NCBI GenBank assembly: GCA_000824845.1
Contig: CCNC01000186.1
Span: 1 to 64,000 of the forward strand
Reading direction: 5' to 3'
Source: Mesorhizobium sp. ORS 3359
GTDB taxonomy: Bacteria > Pseudomonadota > Alphaproteobacteria > Rhizobiales > Rhizobiaceae
Length of the DNA: 64,000 bases
Positions 34,185-42,241 of this stretch are shown here, in pieces (position 1 is the first letter of the stretch; each line of letters begins with the position of its first letter). A model generated the notes under the pieces. That model did no database searches. It saw nothing but the letters and a program-made list of their open reading frames with translations, and had not been told where the DNA came from. The position numbers and the translations under genes were made by a program.

Positions 34185-35387
34185 TTACTGCGCGTGCTCT
34201 CCTGCCGTGGCATGGCCGAAGATCGACGGCAGGCCGCGCGCCACGCCGGTGTCGACGGTGACGGTCGCGCTCATGCCGGTGCGCAGCGCCATCCTGGCGT
34301 CGGGATCGGTCAACTCCAGGCGCACGGGAATGCGCTGCGTGACCTTGACCCAATTGCCGGTGGCGTTTTGCGCGGGCAGCAGCGAGAACTCCGCGCCCGT
34401 ACCGGCTCCGATCGCCTTGACGGTCGCCTCGAAGGTGCGGCCCGGATAGGTGTCGACGACGATCTCAGCTTTCTGGCCCGGCTTCATGTTGGTGAGCTGG
34501 GTCTCCTTGAAATTGGCGTCGATCCAGGTGTCGCCGGTCTCGACCAGCGCGAAAAGCGGCGTGCCGACCGAAACATACTGGCCGACCTTGAAGGAGGCCG
34601 CCTGGTAGATGACGCCGTCGGCCGGCGCCTTCACGGTGGTTTGCGCAAGATCATAGGCCGCCTTGTCGCGCGCGGCCAAAGCGGCCATCACGGTCGGATG
34701 CTTGTCGGTCTCGATCTCGGGATTGCCGCCGAGCGCCGCCTTGGCGCTGACGATGCCCTGCTGCGCGACGGCCAGCTGCTGCTTGGCCTTGTCAAGATCG
34801 TTGCGGGCCTCATCGAGCGAGGACTTGGCGTTGATGCCCTTCTGGGCGAGATCGGCGGCGCGGTCATATTGCGACTGCGCATAGTCGACCTCGCTCGAGG
34901 CGGACTTCTCCTGCGCCATCGCCTGGCTGTAGGCGGCGCGCAGCTGCTCCACATTGAGGCGCGCCGCGGCGACCGCCGCATCGGCCTGGGCGAGCGCGAT
35001 CCTGTAAGGCTCGGGATCGATGACGAAGAGAAGGTCGCCCTGCTCGACCAGCTGGTTGTCGGCGATGCCGACCTGGACGATACGGCCGGCTGTGTCGGAG
35101 GCGACCGAAATCCTGGCCTGCTGCAAGTTGGCGTTCTCGGTTTCCTGATAGCGGCCGCCCGTCACCCAGACATAGGAGCCGCCGGCAAGCAGCGCCAGCG
35201 GCAGCGCGACCATCAGCAGGAAGCGGCCGAGGCGGCGCTTCTTCTTCGGCGCGACCGGCGCCGGCTGCGGCTCCGGAGCCGCGGCGACCGGGGCGGAAGC
35301 CGGCTGCGCCGGCGCTTCAGCGACCGGCTGTGCCGGCGCGTTCAGCTTGGTGACGTTGTTGTCTTCCCGCTTGGCTGCTGCGCTCAT
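34185..35387 (-). CDS. emrA: EmrA-type membrane fusion protein of the drug efflux pump
   Basis: The product (400 aa) has a cytosolic Ala/Pro-rich N-terminus (about 65 residues), a membrane anchor (FLLMVALPLALLAGGSYVW), lipoyl halves (GRIVQVGIADNQLVEQGD and VKAPADGVIYQA) around a coiled coil, and a beta-barrel ending in MALRTGMSATVTVDTG. It links the inner-membrane EmrB pump to an outer-membrane channel. Its ATG overlaps the marR stop by 4 bases. The Ala/Pro-rich cytosolic tail is longer than in E. coli EmrA. Confidence 0.94.
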   Translation of the reverse strand: MSAAAKREDNNVTKLNAPAQPVAEAPAQPASAPVAAAPEPQPAPVAPKKKRRLGRFLLMVALPLALLAGGSYVWVTGGRYQETENANLQQARISVASDTAGRIVQVGIADNQLVEQGDLLFVIDPEPYRIALAQADAAVAAARLNVEQLRAAYSQAMAQEKSASSEVDYAQSQYDRAADLAQKGINAKSSLDEARNDLDKAKQQLAVAQQGIVSAKAALGGNPEIETDKHPTVMAALAARDKAAYDLAQTTVKAPADGVIYQAASFKVGQYVSVGTPLFALVETGDTWIDANFKETQLTNMKPGQKAEIVVDTYPGRTFEATVKAIGAGTGAEFSLLPAQNATGNWVKVTQRIPVRLELTDPDARMALRTGMSATVTVDTGVARGLPSIFGHATAGEHAQ

Positions 35388-35863
35388 GCCGCTGCCCCTT
35401 CCCTGCTCTTGATCTTTTCGAGGGACGATGCCTCGCCGTCCGTCAGGTTCTGCACGATTGTGTCCAACACCCGGATCAGGATGCGTCGCTCTTCAGGCGA
35501 AATGCCGGTCAACGACTCCTCATAGACTTCGCCGGCAAGGCTTTTGACATCAGCGTAGGCAGCGCTCGCCTTCTCGGTCGGGAAGATCATGCGAACGCGC
35601 CGGTCTGTGGCGTCCTGGCGGCGCTCGATCCAGCCGCCCTCCTCCATGCGGTCGACCAGGCGCGAGACGCTGATCGGCTCGATTTCGAGCAGTTCGGCCA
35701 GCCGCGCCTGCGTGATGCCTTCTTCCTTGGCGACGCGCACCATCAGCCGCCATTGCGCCGAGGAAAGCCCCAACCCCCTGGCGCGCGCCTCGAAGCGCTT
35801 GCGCATCAGGCGCTGCACGTCGTGGATCAGAAATCCCAATCTGTCGATGCCATCCGAAACCAT
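35384..35863 (-). CDS. MarR-family regulator of the emrAB operon
   Basis: The protein (159 aa) has the MarR winged helix-turn-helix: LGLSSAQWRLMVRVAKEEG, LAELLEIEPISVSRLVDRME and the wing RRQDATDRRVRMIFPTEK. Such regulators repress their own operon and release on binding small aromatic or drug-like ligands. It is the first gene of marR-emrA-emrB. A near-perfect palindrome (35876-35893) lies within its promoter, fitting autorepression. There is no ribosome site before ATG 35863, and the -10 hexamer ends only 6 bases upstream, so the mRNA may be leaderless. Confidence 0.92.
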   Translation of the reverse strand: MVSDGIDRLGFLIHDVQRLMRKRFEARARGLGLSSAQWRLMVRVAKEEGITQARLAELLEIEPISVSRLVDRMEEGGWIERRQDATDRRVRMIFPTEKASAAYADVKSLAGEVYEESLTGISPEERRILIRVLDTIVQNLTDGEASSLEKIKSREGAAA

Positions 35864-35869
35864 GAGCGA

Positions 35870-35898
35870 TACATATAATAAGCGTGCTTACTATTCAA
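35870..35898 (-). promoter_or_regulatory. marR-emrAB promoter with embedded operator
   Basis: On the minus strand TTGAAT (35898-35893), a 17-base spacer and TATGTA (35875-35870) form a fair -35/-10 pair. The 18-base palindrome TAATAAGC-GT-GCTTACTA (35876-35893, one mismatch) fills the spacer, as expected for MarR repression. Transcription would begin at or next to the ATG. Confidence 0.6.
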
Positions 35899-36138
35899 GA
35901 GGAAGCATTGCGCCAGAAGCCGGCAAATCGTCATGGCAGGCATTTGGTGCATTCCTGGTTAGCGCCTGGTGAATTCGGCAATGGGTGGACGGCTACCCGG
36001 GGCCGAAGCTGCGGTTTCAGGCGATGCATTCACAGCAAGGCGTCAACCGTCTGAAAATTCACTGTGTTTTCTGCCGTGCGCTAGCGCCGCTCGGCTCGCT
36101 CGTGGTAAAGCTTGCACCGTGGATCGGGGGATCACGCA

Positions 36139-36747
36139 ATGCCGACGCTCTATGCGCTGAAGCCGGCCTTCCAGGACAGGCTGCGACCGCTTGTCAGCCG
36201 GCTGGCAGCAATGGGCGCGACAGCCAATTTCATCACCCTGCTGGCGGCCGGCCTGTCGATCGCGGCCGGCGTGGCGATCGCGGCGGCGCCGGGTTCGCGC
36301 CTACTTGTGCTGCTCATCCCCCTGGTGCTGTTCGTACGCATGGCTCTCAACGCGATGGACGGCATGCTGGCGCGGGAGCATGGCCAAGCCTCCACCCTGG
36401 GCATGTATCTGAACGAAGTATGCGACGTCATCTCCGACCTGGCGCTGATCCTGCCCTTCGCCGCCTTTGCGCAATTCAGCCAATGGGGTGTCGTCGCCTT
36501 CGCCATGGCGGCCATGCTCGCAGAATTCGCCGGCGTGCTCGGCATCCCCGCAGGCATCGGACGCAATTATGCCGGCCCGTTCGGCAAGAGCGACCGGGCG
36601 CTTGGACTCGGCGTGGTCGCGGCCTTGTGCGCCTTGGGTCTGTGGCCCGCGGCCATCGCGCCGTTTGTGTTTCCGGCCATGGCTACGCTGTCGCTGCTGA
36701 CCGCCATAAACCGGATACGTGCCGGTCTTACTGGCAGCTCCGGCTAA
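36139..36747 (+). CDS. CDP-alcohol phosphotransferase, YnbA-like
   Basis: The product (202 aa from ATG 36139, after GGGGGATC) is an inner-membrane enzyme of the CDP-alcohol phosphatidyltransferase family, which joins a CDP-activated lipid to an alcohol. The motif is DxxDG-like at residues 71-75 but reads NAMDGMLAR, with Asn71 and Asn92 at the first and third canonical Asp positions; Asp74 and Asp96 remain. PFGKSDRALGLG is in the C-terminal half. From memory E. coli YnbA shares these Asn residues and the LYxxKPxFQxxLRP opening. First gene of a six-gene lipid operon. Substrate unknown. Confidence 0.85.
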   Translation: MPTLYALKPAFQDRLRPLVSRLAAMGATANFITLLAAGLSIAAGVAIAAAPGSRLLVLLIPLVLFVRMALNAMDGMLAREHGQASTLGMYLNEVCDVISDLALILPFAAFAQFSQWGVVAFAMAAMLAEFAGVLGIPAGIGRNYAGPFGKSDRALGLGVVAALCALGLWPAAIAPFVFPAMATLSLLTAINRIRAGLTGSSG

Positions 36748-36783
36748 GCATCGAGGCTCGCCATGCCGGATGAGGGGAACAGC

Positions 36784-38571
36784 ATGCTTCACGAACAGAT
36801 CGCCGCCGCGCCGGCGGAAAGCCTTACGCGGCAGGCCCAGGAGCGCAGCTTCCACAGCCATGACGGCACGGAGATTTTCTACCGTTTCTGGCCGTCCGCA
36901 TCTGCCGAGGCCAAAGGCGCGGTCGTGCTTTTCCATCGCGGCCACGAGCATGGCGGCCGCATGGCGCATCTGGTCGATGAATTGCGAATGCCGGATTACG
37001 CCTTCTATGCCTGGGACGCGCGCGGCAACGGCCGCTCTGCCGGCGAGCGCGGCTATGCGCCGTCCTTTGCGGCGCTGGTGCGCGATATCGACTGTTTCAT
37101 GCGCGAGATCGCCGCCAAGGACGGCTTTGGCGCGCAGGACATGGCGCTCATCGCGCAATCCTTCGGCGCCGTGCTCGCCGCCGCCTGGGTGCATGACTAT
37201 GCTCCGAAACTGCGCGCCATGGTGCTGGCCTCGCCGGCATTCTCGGTCAAGCTCTACGTGCCCTTCGCCAAGGAAGGCATCGCGCTGTGGCAGAAGATCA
37301 AGGGGCGCTTCTTCGTCAATTCCTATGTCAAGGCGAGCCTGCTCACCCATGATCCGGTGCGCATCGCCTCCTTCGAGAACGATCCGCTGATCACGCGCCC
37401 GATCGCTTCCAACATACTGGTCGAGCTCTACCAGCATGCGGCGCGCATCGTCTCCGATGCCCGCGCCGTCACCGTGCCGACGCAGCTTCTTTTGTCGGGC
37501 AGCGATTGGGTGGTGCGGCACGGCCCCCAACACGAGTTCTTCGTCAATCTCGGCAGCCGCGTGAAGGAGCGGCATGTGCTGCCGGGCTTCTTTCACGACA
37601 CGCTGGGCGAGCGCGACCGCGCCAAGGCGCTCGACCTGATCCGGCCGTTCATCGAAGGGCAATTTGCTTCGCCGGCCGAAGCCGTCGACCTGAAGCAGGC
37701 GGACATCGCCGGTTACACGCGCGACGAGGCCGACAGGCTTGCCTCACCGCTGGACCTCCTGTCGCCCAGGGGCCTCTATTGGGCGATGAGCCGCGCGTTC
37801 ATCCGCATCGGCAGCTGGTTCTCGCGCGGCATGAAGATCGGCGTCGGCACCGGCTTCGATTCCGGCTCGACGCTGGACTATGTCTACGAGAACGATGCGC
37901 GTGGATTGGGACCTATCGGCCGCATGGTCGACAGGACTTTTCTCGACGCCATCGGCTGGCGCGGCATCCGCCAGCGCAAGCTCAACCTCGAGGAACTGAT
38001 CGGTTCGGCGCTGGCAACGCTGAAGGCGGCCGGATGTCCAGGCCACATAATCGACATAGCCGCCGGGCACGGCCGCTACGTGCTCGACGCCATCGGCAAG
38101 AGCGCCGAACAGCCGGCCAGCGTGCGGCTGCAGGACTATTCCGACCTCAATGTCGAGCTCGGCCGCAAGCTGATCGCCGATCGGCAATTACCGGCCAGTG
38201 TCTCGTTCCGGCGCGCCGACGCCTTCGACGGCGACGGGCTGGCGGTGCTGAACCCGGCGCCGGACCTCGCGATCGTCTCCGGCCTTTACGAACTCTTCTC
38301 GGACAACGCGTCGATCGCCCGCTCGCTCGGCGGCCTGGCCCGCGCCATGCAGCCGGGCAGCCTGCTGATCTACACCAACCAGCCCTGGCATCCGCAGCTC
38401 GAAATGATCGCGCGCAGCCTGACTTCGCATCGGGGCGGCCAGGCCTGGGTCATGCGGCGGCGCACGCAAGCCGAGATGGACCAACTGGTCGAAGCCGCCG
38501 GCTTCGAGAAGCTCGACCAGCGCATCGACCAATGGGGCATCTTCACCGTCTCGCTGGCAAGGCGGGTTTAG
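36784..38571 (+). CDS. Alpha/beta-hydrolase fused to SAM methyltransferase, YnbC-like
   Basis: This 595-aa fusion has an N-terminal alpha/beta-hydrolase resembling lysophospholipases/monoacylglycerol lipases (FHSHDGTEIFYRFWP, nucleophile elbow AQSFG with Ser126, later SGSDWVV and GFFHDTL for the Asp and His). A class I methyltransferase domain follows, with IIDIAAGHGRYVLDAI near residue 423. E. coli YnbC has the same composition (from memory). I chose ATG 36784, which follows GAGGGG; ATG 36763 is possible. It lies 36 bases after the YnbA-like gene. A combined deacylase and methylase on one lipid is inferred. Confidence 0.86.
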   Translation: MLHEQIAAAPAESLTRQAQERSFHSHDGTEIFYRFWPSASAEAKGAVVLFHRGHEHGGRMAHLVDELRMPDYAFYAWDARGNGRSAGERGYAPSFAALVRDIDCFMREIAAKDGFGAQDMALIAQSFGAVLAAAWVHDYAPKLRAMVLASPAFSVKLYVPFAKEGIALWQKIKGRFFVNSYVKASLLTHDPVRIASFENDPLITRPIASNILVELYQHAARIVSDARAVTVPTQLLLSGSDWVVRHGPQHEFFVNLGSRVKERHVLPGFFHDTLGERDRAKALDLIRPFIEGQFASPAEAVDLKQADIAGYTRDEADRLASPLDLLSPRGLYWAMSRAFIRIGSWFSRGMKIGVGTGFDSGSTLDYVYENDARGLGPIGRMVDRTFLDAIGWRGIRQRKLNLEELIGSALATLKAAGCPGHIIDIAAGHGRYVLDAIGKSAEQPASVRLQDYSDLNVELGRKLIADRQLPASVSFRRADAFDGDGLAVLNPAPDLAIVSGLYELFSDNASIARSLGGLARAMQPGSLLIYTNQPWHPQLEMIARSLTSHRGGQAWVMRRRTQAEMDQLVEAAGFEKLDQRIDQWGIFTVSLARRV

Positions 38572-38583
38572 GACCGTCCACGC

Positions 38584-39921
38584 ATGCCCGCCAGCGCCGA
38601 GCCCCCGCCACTTTCAGCCACCGCAGCCGCCGAACCCTACGGACGTGTCGTCCTTCAGGCGGCGCTGTGGCTCGCATTCCTCGCACCATTTTTCTACTCC
38701 ACCTACGGCTTCGCCAACTGGCTGGCCTCAATCCGCAATCAAGTCGGCAGCATCGTCTTCTCTTGGGAACACCTCGTCCCGTTCCTCGCCTGGACTATCG
38801 TGCCCTATTGGTCGATCAACCTGTTCTACGCGCTGTCGCTGCTGCTCAACGACGGCCGGCAGGGCGTGAACCGGCTGGCCGGCCGCTACCTCACCGCGCA
38901 GGTCGTCGCCGTCTCCTGCTTCATCCTGTTTCCGCTGACCGCCACCTTCGTGCGGCCGGCAACGACCGGCCTGCCCGGCTTTATGTTTGCCGTGCTCGGC
39001 GGCTTCGACAAGCCGTTCAACCAGGCCCCTTCCCTGCATATCGCGCTTCTGGTCATCATCTGGGATCATTGGCGCCAGCGCCTTTCCGGCCCCCTGCTCA
39101 CGCTCTGGCACGTTTGGTGCTTCCTGATCGGCGCTTCGGTGCTGACGACCTGGCAGCACCATTTCATCGATATCCCGACCGGCGCTCTGCTCGGCTTCTT
39201 CGCGCTGTGGCTGTTTCCGGCCACAGGCGAGTTGCCCCTCGCCGGCTTCCTTCTGACTGCTGATGGCAAAGCACGGCGCCTTTCGCTCTACTACGCGCTG
39301 GGCGCGGTTCTGGCGCTCGCCGGTGCAGCCATCGGCGCCTTCTTCTCGGCGCTCGCGCTTATCCTTTTGTGGCCGGCACTTGCGCTGGCCATCGTCGCTT
39401 TCGGCTATGCCGGGGCCGGGCCAAAAGTGTTCCAGAAGACGGCGGACGGCCGGGTGTCGCTGGCAAGCCGCGTCCTGCTCTGGCCATACCGGCTGGGCGC
39501 CAGGATCAATGTCTGGGCCTGGACGCGCAAGCTCCCGCCGGTGGTTGCCGTCAACGACGGCGTCTTTCTCGGGCGCTTTCCCGACGCTGCCGAAGCACAC
39601 GGCTTCGGCACGGTGATCGATCTTGCCGCCGAGCTGGAGCGGCCGGGTGACGCGCCGGGCCGCTGGATCAGCTTTCCCATGCTCGATCTCCTGCCGCCAC
39701 CGGTGGAGACTCTCGACGAGGCGGTGGCGGTGATCGAGCCGGCGCGCCGGCAGGGCACTGTGCTGGTCTGCTGCGCGCTCGGTTTTCAGCGCAGCGCCAC
39801 GGTCGTCGCCCGCTGGCTGGTTGCCAGCGGCCGTTCGCACACGCCGGCGCAGGCGCGCAAGCAGCTCGCCGCCTCAGGCCGTCCAGTGCATCTTCAGGTG
39901 GGAGCGGACGAGCCGGCATGA
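38584..39921 (+). CDS. PAP2 phosphatase fused to dual-specificity phosphatase, YnbD-like
   Basis: The protein (445 aa) has multiple membrane helices. The PAP2 acid-phosphatase motifs are in the first half: APSLHIALLV (PSxH, about residue 148-151) and TWQHHFIDIPTG (His and Asp of the third motif). The C-terminal cytosolic domain is a cysteine phosphatase with C397-x5-R403 (CALGFQR) and the DSP-like ISFPMLDLLPP. Lipid phosphates such as PGP are known substrates of both fold types. The gene follows the hydrolase-methyltransferase by 12 bases and overlaps the next gene by 4 bases. Confidence 0.87.
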   Translation: MPASAEPPPLSATAAAEPYGRVVLQAALWLAFLAPFFYSTYGFANWLASIRNQVGSIVFSWEHLVPFLAWTIVPYWSINLFYALSLLLNDGRQGVNRLAGRYLTAQVVAVSCFILFPLTATFVRPATTGLPGFMFAVLGGFDKPFNQAPSLHIALLVIIWDHWRQRLSGPLLTLWHVWCFLIGASVLTTWQHHFIDIPTGALLGFFALWLFPATGELPLAGFLLTADGKARRLSLYYALGAVLALAGAAIGAFFSALALILLWPALALAIVAFGYAGAGPKVFQKTADGRVSLASRVLLWPYRLGARINVWAWTRKLPPVVAVNDGVFLGRFPDAAEAHGFGTVIDLAAELERPGDAPGRWISFPMLDLLPPPVETLDEAVAVIEPARRQGTVLVCCALGFQRSATVVARWLVASGRSHTPAQARKQLAASGRPVHLQVGADEPA

Positions 39922-40361
39922 GCGACGACGCCTATCAGCGCAAGACGGCCGCCTTCGCCGCCATGCTGGTCAAGCAGGCGGCATGGCCGGCAGCGATGGT
40001 GATCGCCGGCGACAGCATCGCGCCGCTGGTCGCCTCGGCGCGCGGCGCGCTCACAGCGCCGCTTGCGGTGCTGGCGTTGCTCGTCGCGGCGGCGAGCGCA
40101 GTGGCGGTGCTCGGGCTCTCGGCGCTTCTCGCCTTCGATGCCCTGCTGTTCCGGCTGATGGCGACGCATGGCGACGAGATATCAGGAGGCGCCGCTGTCG
40201 ACGACCTGCTGAGCCGCATGCGGCTGAAGCCCGCTTCGCCGACGACGCGCCCGCTTGACGAGCGTATCGCCGGAACACGCCGCCTGCTGGCCAGGCAGCG
40301 GATCGCCTTCGCGGTCTTCGTCGTCGCGTTCCTCACCGCCGGATTCTGGATGCCCAGATGA
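39918..40361 (+). CDS. Small membrane protein of the ynb-like operon
   Basis: The product (147 aa) has an amphipathic start (KTAAFAAMLVKQAAWPAAMV), one clear membrane segment or pair (APLAVLALLVAAASAVAVLGLSALLAF), a polar middle, and a C-terminal helix (IAFAVFVVAFLTAGFWM). No family is recognised. It overlaps the upstream and downstream genes by 4 bases each, so its product is likely made in step with the lipid enzymes, and may be a structural or regulatory subunit of them. Confidence 0.75.
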   Translation: MSDDAYQRKTAAFAAMLVKQAAWPAAMVIAGDSIAPLVASARGALTAPLAVLALLVAAASAVAVLGLSALLAFDALLFRLMATHGDEISGGAAVDDLLSRMRLKPASPTTRPLDERIAGTRRLLARQRIAFAVFVVAFLTAGFWMPR

Positions 40362-41017
40362 GCAAGCTTTCGCTGCGCACTTACACGCTGTTGCAGACCG
40401 TAACCTCGGTCGGCCTTTCGGCGATGGCATGGGCGGTCACCGGCGTGCGGCCGATCTGGAGCGGCACCGAGCCATCCGACCGGCAGCGCATCTATTTCGC
40501 TAATCACACCAGCCACGGCGATTTCATCCTTCTGTCGGCCTGCCTCAGCGAGACGGAGCGCGCCAAGACGCACGCCATCGCCGCGGCCGAATACTGGGGC
40601 AAGTCGCGGCTCCGCCGCTTCATCGCGCAGGACATGTTGTCGTCGGTGCTGATCAGCCGGACCTGGACGAGCGAAGCGGAGCACCCGATCTCGATCATGC
40701 TCTCTGTGCTCGACCAGGGTCATTCGCTGATCATCTTCCCCGAAGGCACCCGCAACACCAGCGACGAGCTGCTGCCTTTTCGTTCCGGCCTCTACAATCT
40801 GTCGATGGCGCGGCCCGATGTCGAGCTGATCCCCTGCTGGATCGAGAACATGTCGCGCGTGCTGCCCAAGGGCCAGTTCCTGCCTGTGCCGCTGCTTTGC
40901 CGCGTCGTCTTCGGCGCGCCCGTCGTTGTGGGGCCGGGCGAAGAGCGGCGCGCCTTCCTCCAGCGCGCCCGCGCCGAGCTCCTGGCGCTCAATCCGCGCC
41001 CCGACCGAGACGATTGA
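40358..41017 (+). CDS. PlsC-family 1-acyl-glycerol-3-phosphate acyltransferase
   Basis: The protein (219 aa) carries the acyltransferase motifs NHTSHGDFILL (HxxxxD) and FPEGTRNTSDELLPFRSGLYNLS, with a hydrophobic N-terminus for membrane contact. It would make phosphatidate or acylate a related lipid phosphate. It overlaps the preceding gene by 4 bases and shares one base with the following CDP-diglyceride synthase gene, matching consecutive steps (phosphatidate, then CDP-diacylglycerol). This is probably a dedicated copy, not the general plsC. Confidence 0.88.
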   Translation: MSKLSLRTYTLLQTVTSVGLSAMAWAVTGVRPIWSGTEPSDRQRIYFANHTSHGDFILLSACLSETERAKTHAIAAAEYWGKSRLRRFIAQDMLSSVLISRTWTSEAEHPISIMLSVLDQGHSLIIFPEGTRNTSDELLPFRSGLYNLSMARPDVELIPCWIENMSRVLPKGQFLPVPLLCRVVFGAPVVVGPGEERRAFLQRARAELLALNPRPDRDD

Positions 41018-41952
41018 TGCGCCACGAAATCAGCATTCTCATCATCGGCCTTTTCGTGGTGCTGAGCACCGCCAGCGTCACCGCGGGCATCCTCTCGATG
41101 CGCGCGCCGAAGCCATTGAGCGCCACGCTCATCAACCTCACACAGCGCATCAACGCCTGGTGGGTGATGGTGGCGCTGATGACGGTCGCCTTCTTCTTCG
41201 GCCGCTACGGCATGACCATCCTGTTCGCGCTGATCTCGTTCGCGGCGCTGCGCGAATTCGTGACGCTGACGCATAGCCGCCGCAGCGACCACTGGGTGCT
41301 GCTCGGCATGTTCGGCATCGTCATCCCCTTCCAGTACTGGCTGGTGTGGACCGCCTGGTACGGCCTCTTCGTCATCTTCATCCCGGTCTACTGCTTCCTG
41401 CTGATGCCGGCGATCACGGCGCTGCACGGCGACACGGAACGGTTTCTGGAGCGGGTCTCGGCGCAGCAGTGGGCGATCATGATCTCGGTCTATTGCGTCA
41501 GCCACGTGCCCGCTTTGCTGACGCTCAACGTGCCTGGTTTCGAAGACCGCAACCTTTTGCTCATCGCCTTCCTGATCATCGTCGTGCAGGGCAGCGACGT
41601 CCTGCAATACATCTTCGGCAAGCTGTTCGGAAAACACCGCTTTTCGCCGAACGTCTCGCCGTCGAAGACCTGGGAGGGGCTGATCGGCGGGTTGGTCGCG
41701 TCGAGCCTGCTTGGCGCGCTGCTCGCCTTCATCACGCCGTTCTCGCCGCTGCAGGCCTCGGCCGTCGCCTTCGTCGCCTGCACGATGGGATTTCTCGGCG
41801 GCCTCGTCGCCTCGGCGATCAAGCGCGACCAGGGCGTCAAGGATTGGGGCCATCTGATCGAAGGCCATGGCGGGATGCTCGACCGCACCGACAGCCTGGT
41901 CTTCGCCGCGCCGATCTTCTTCCACATCGTGCGCTATTTCTGGACGGTTTAA
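41017..41952 (+). CDS. CdsA-type CDP-diglyceride synthase, YnbB-like
   Basis: The product (311 aa) is an inner-membrane cytidylyltransferase turning phosphatidate and CTP into CDP-diacylglycerol. The family signature is complete near the C-terminus: AIKRDQGVKDWGHLIEGHGG, then LDRTDS. VSPSKTWEGLIGG is also typical, and about eight hydrophobic helices precede. ATG 41017 shares its A with the preceding TGA. As the last gene of the operon it could feed the CDP-alcohol phosphotransferase encoded first. Confidence 0.9.
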   Translation: MRHEISILIIGLFVVLSTASVTAGILSMRAPKPLSATLINLTQRINAWWVMVALMTVAFFFGRYGMTILFALISFAALREFVTLTHSRRSDHWVLLGMFGIVIPFQYWLVWTAWYGLFVIFIPVYCFLLMPAITALHGDTERFLERVSAQQWAIMISVYCVSHVPALLTLNVPGFEDRNLLLIAFLIIVVQGSDVLQYIFGKLFGKHRFSPNVSPSKTWEGLIGGLVASSLLGALLAFITPFSPLQASAVAFVACTMGFLGGLVASAIKRDQGVKDWGHLIEGHGGMLDRTDSLVFAAPIFFHIVRYFWTV

Positions 41953-42056
41953 AAGCGCGTCGCGATCTTTCAGATTCGCTCCATGCGCTTTAGGTTTTTG
42001 TTTTTGCGCACGACTTTGTGCCGGGAGACATGCTTTGAGCGCCGGCACCGGCGCTC
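41952..42056. repeat. Repeat-like terminal region with two palindromes
   Basis: AAAGCGC (41952-41958) pairs with GCGCTTT (41985-41991) and is followed by TAGGTTTTTGTTTTT, which could end the lipid operon. A second palindrome pairs 42037-42045 with 42048-42056. The sequence style (AAAGCGCGTCGCG, TTTAGGTTTTTG) resembles a widespread rhizobial intergenic repeat (recollection, not searched). Confidence 0.5.
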
Positions 42057-42241
42057 TCCGACGGCATCTCACCCAAACATCGGAAAATTTTCAGAAACCG
42101 TTCGGGATTTCGCGCCGCCGAAATCGCAAAACCTCCTGGCCGGCGCAAGACAGCCGAACACCGGTTTGCCCCACAGCCAGCACGATTTTCAGCCTGCCGC
42201 GTCCTCCCAAGCGCGGCCGCAACCTTGGGCATGGAGACAAC

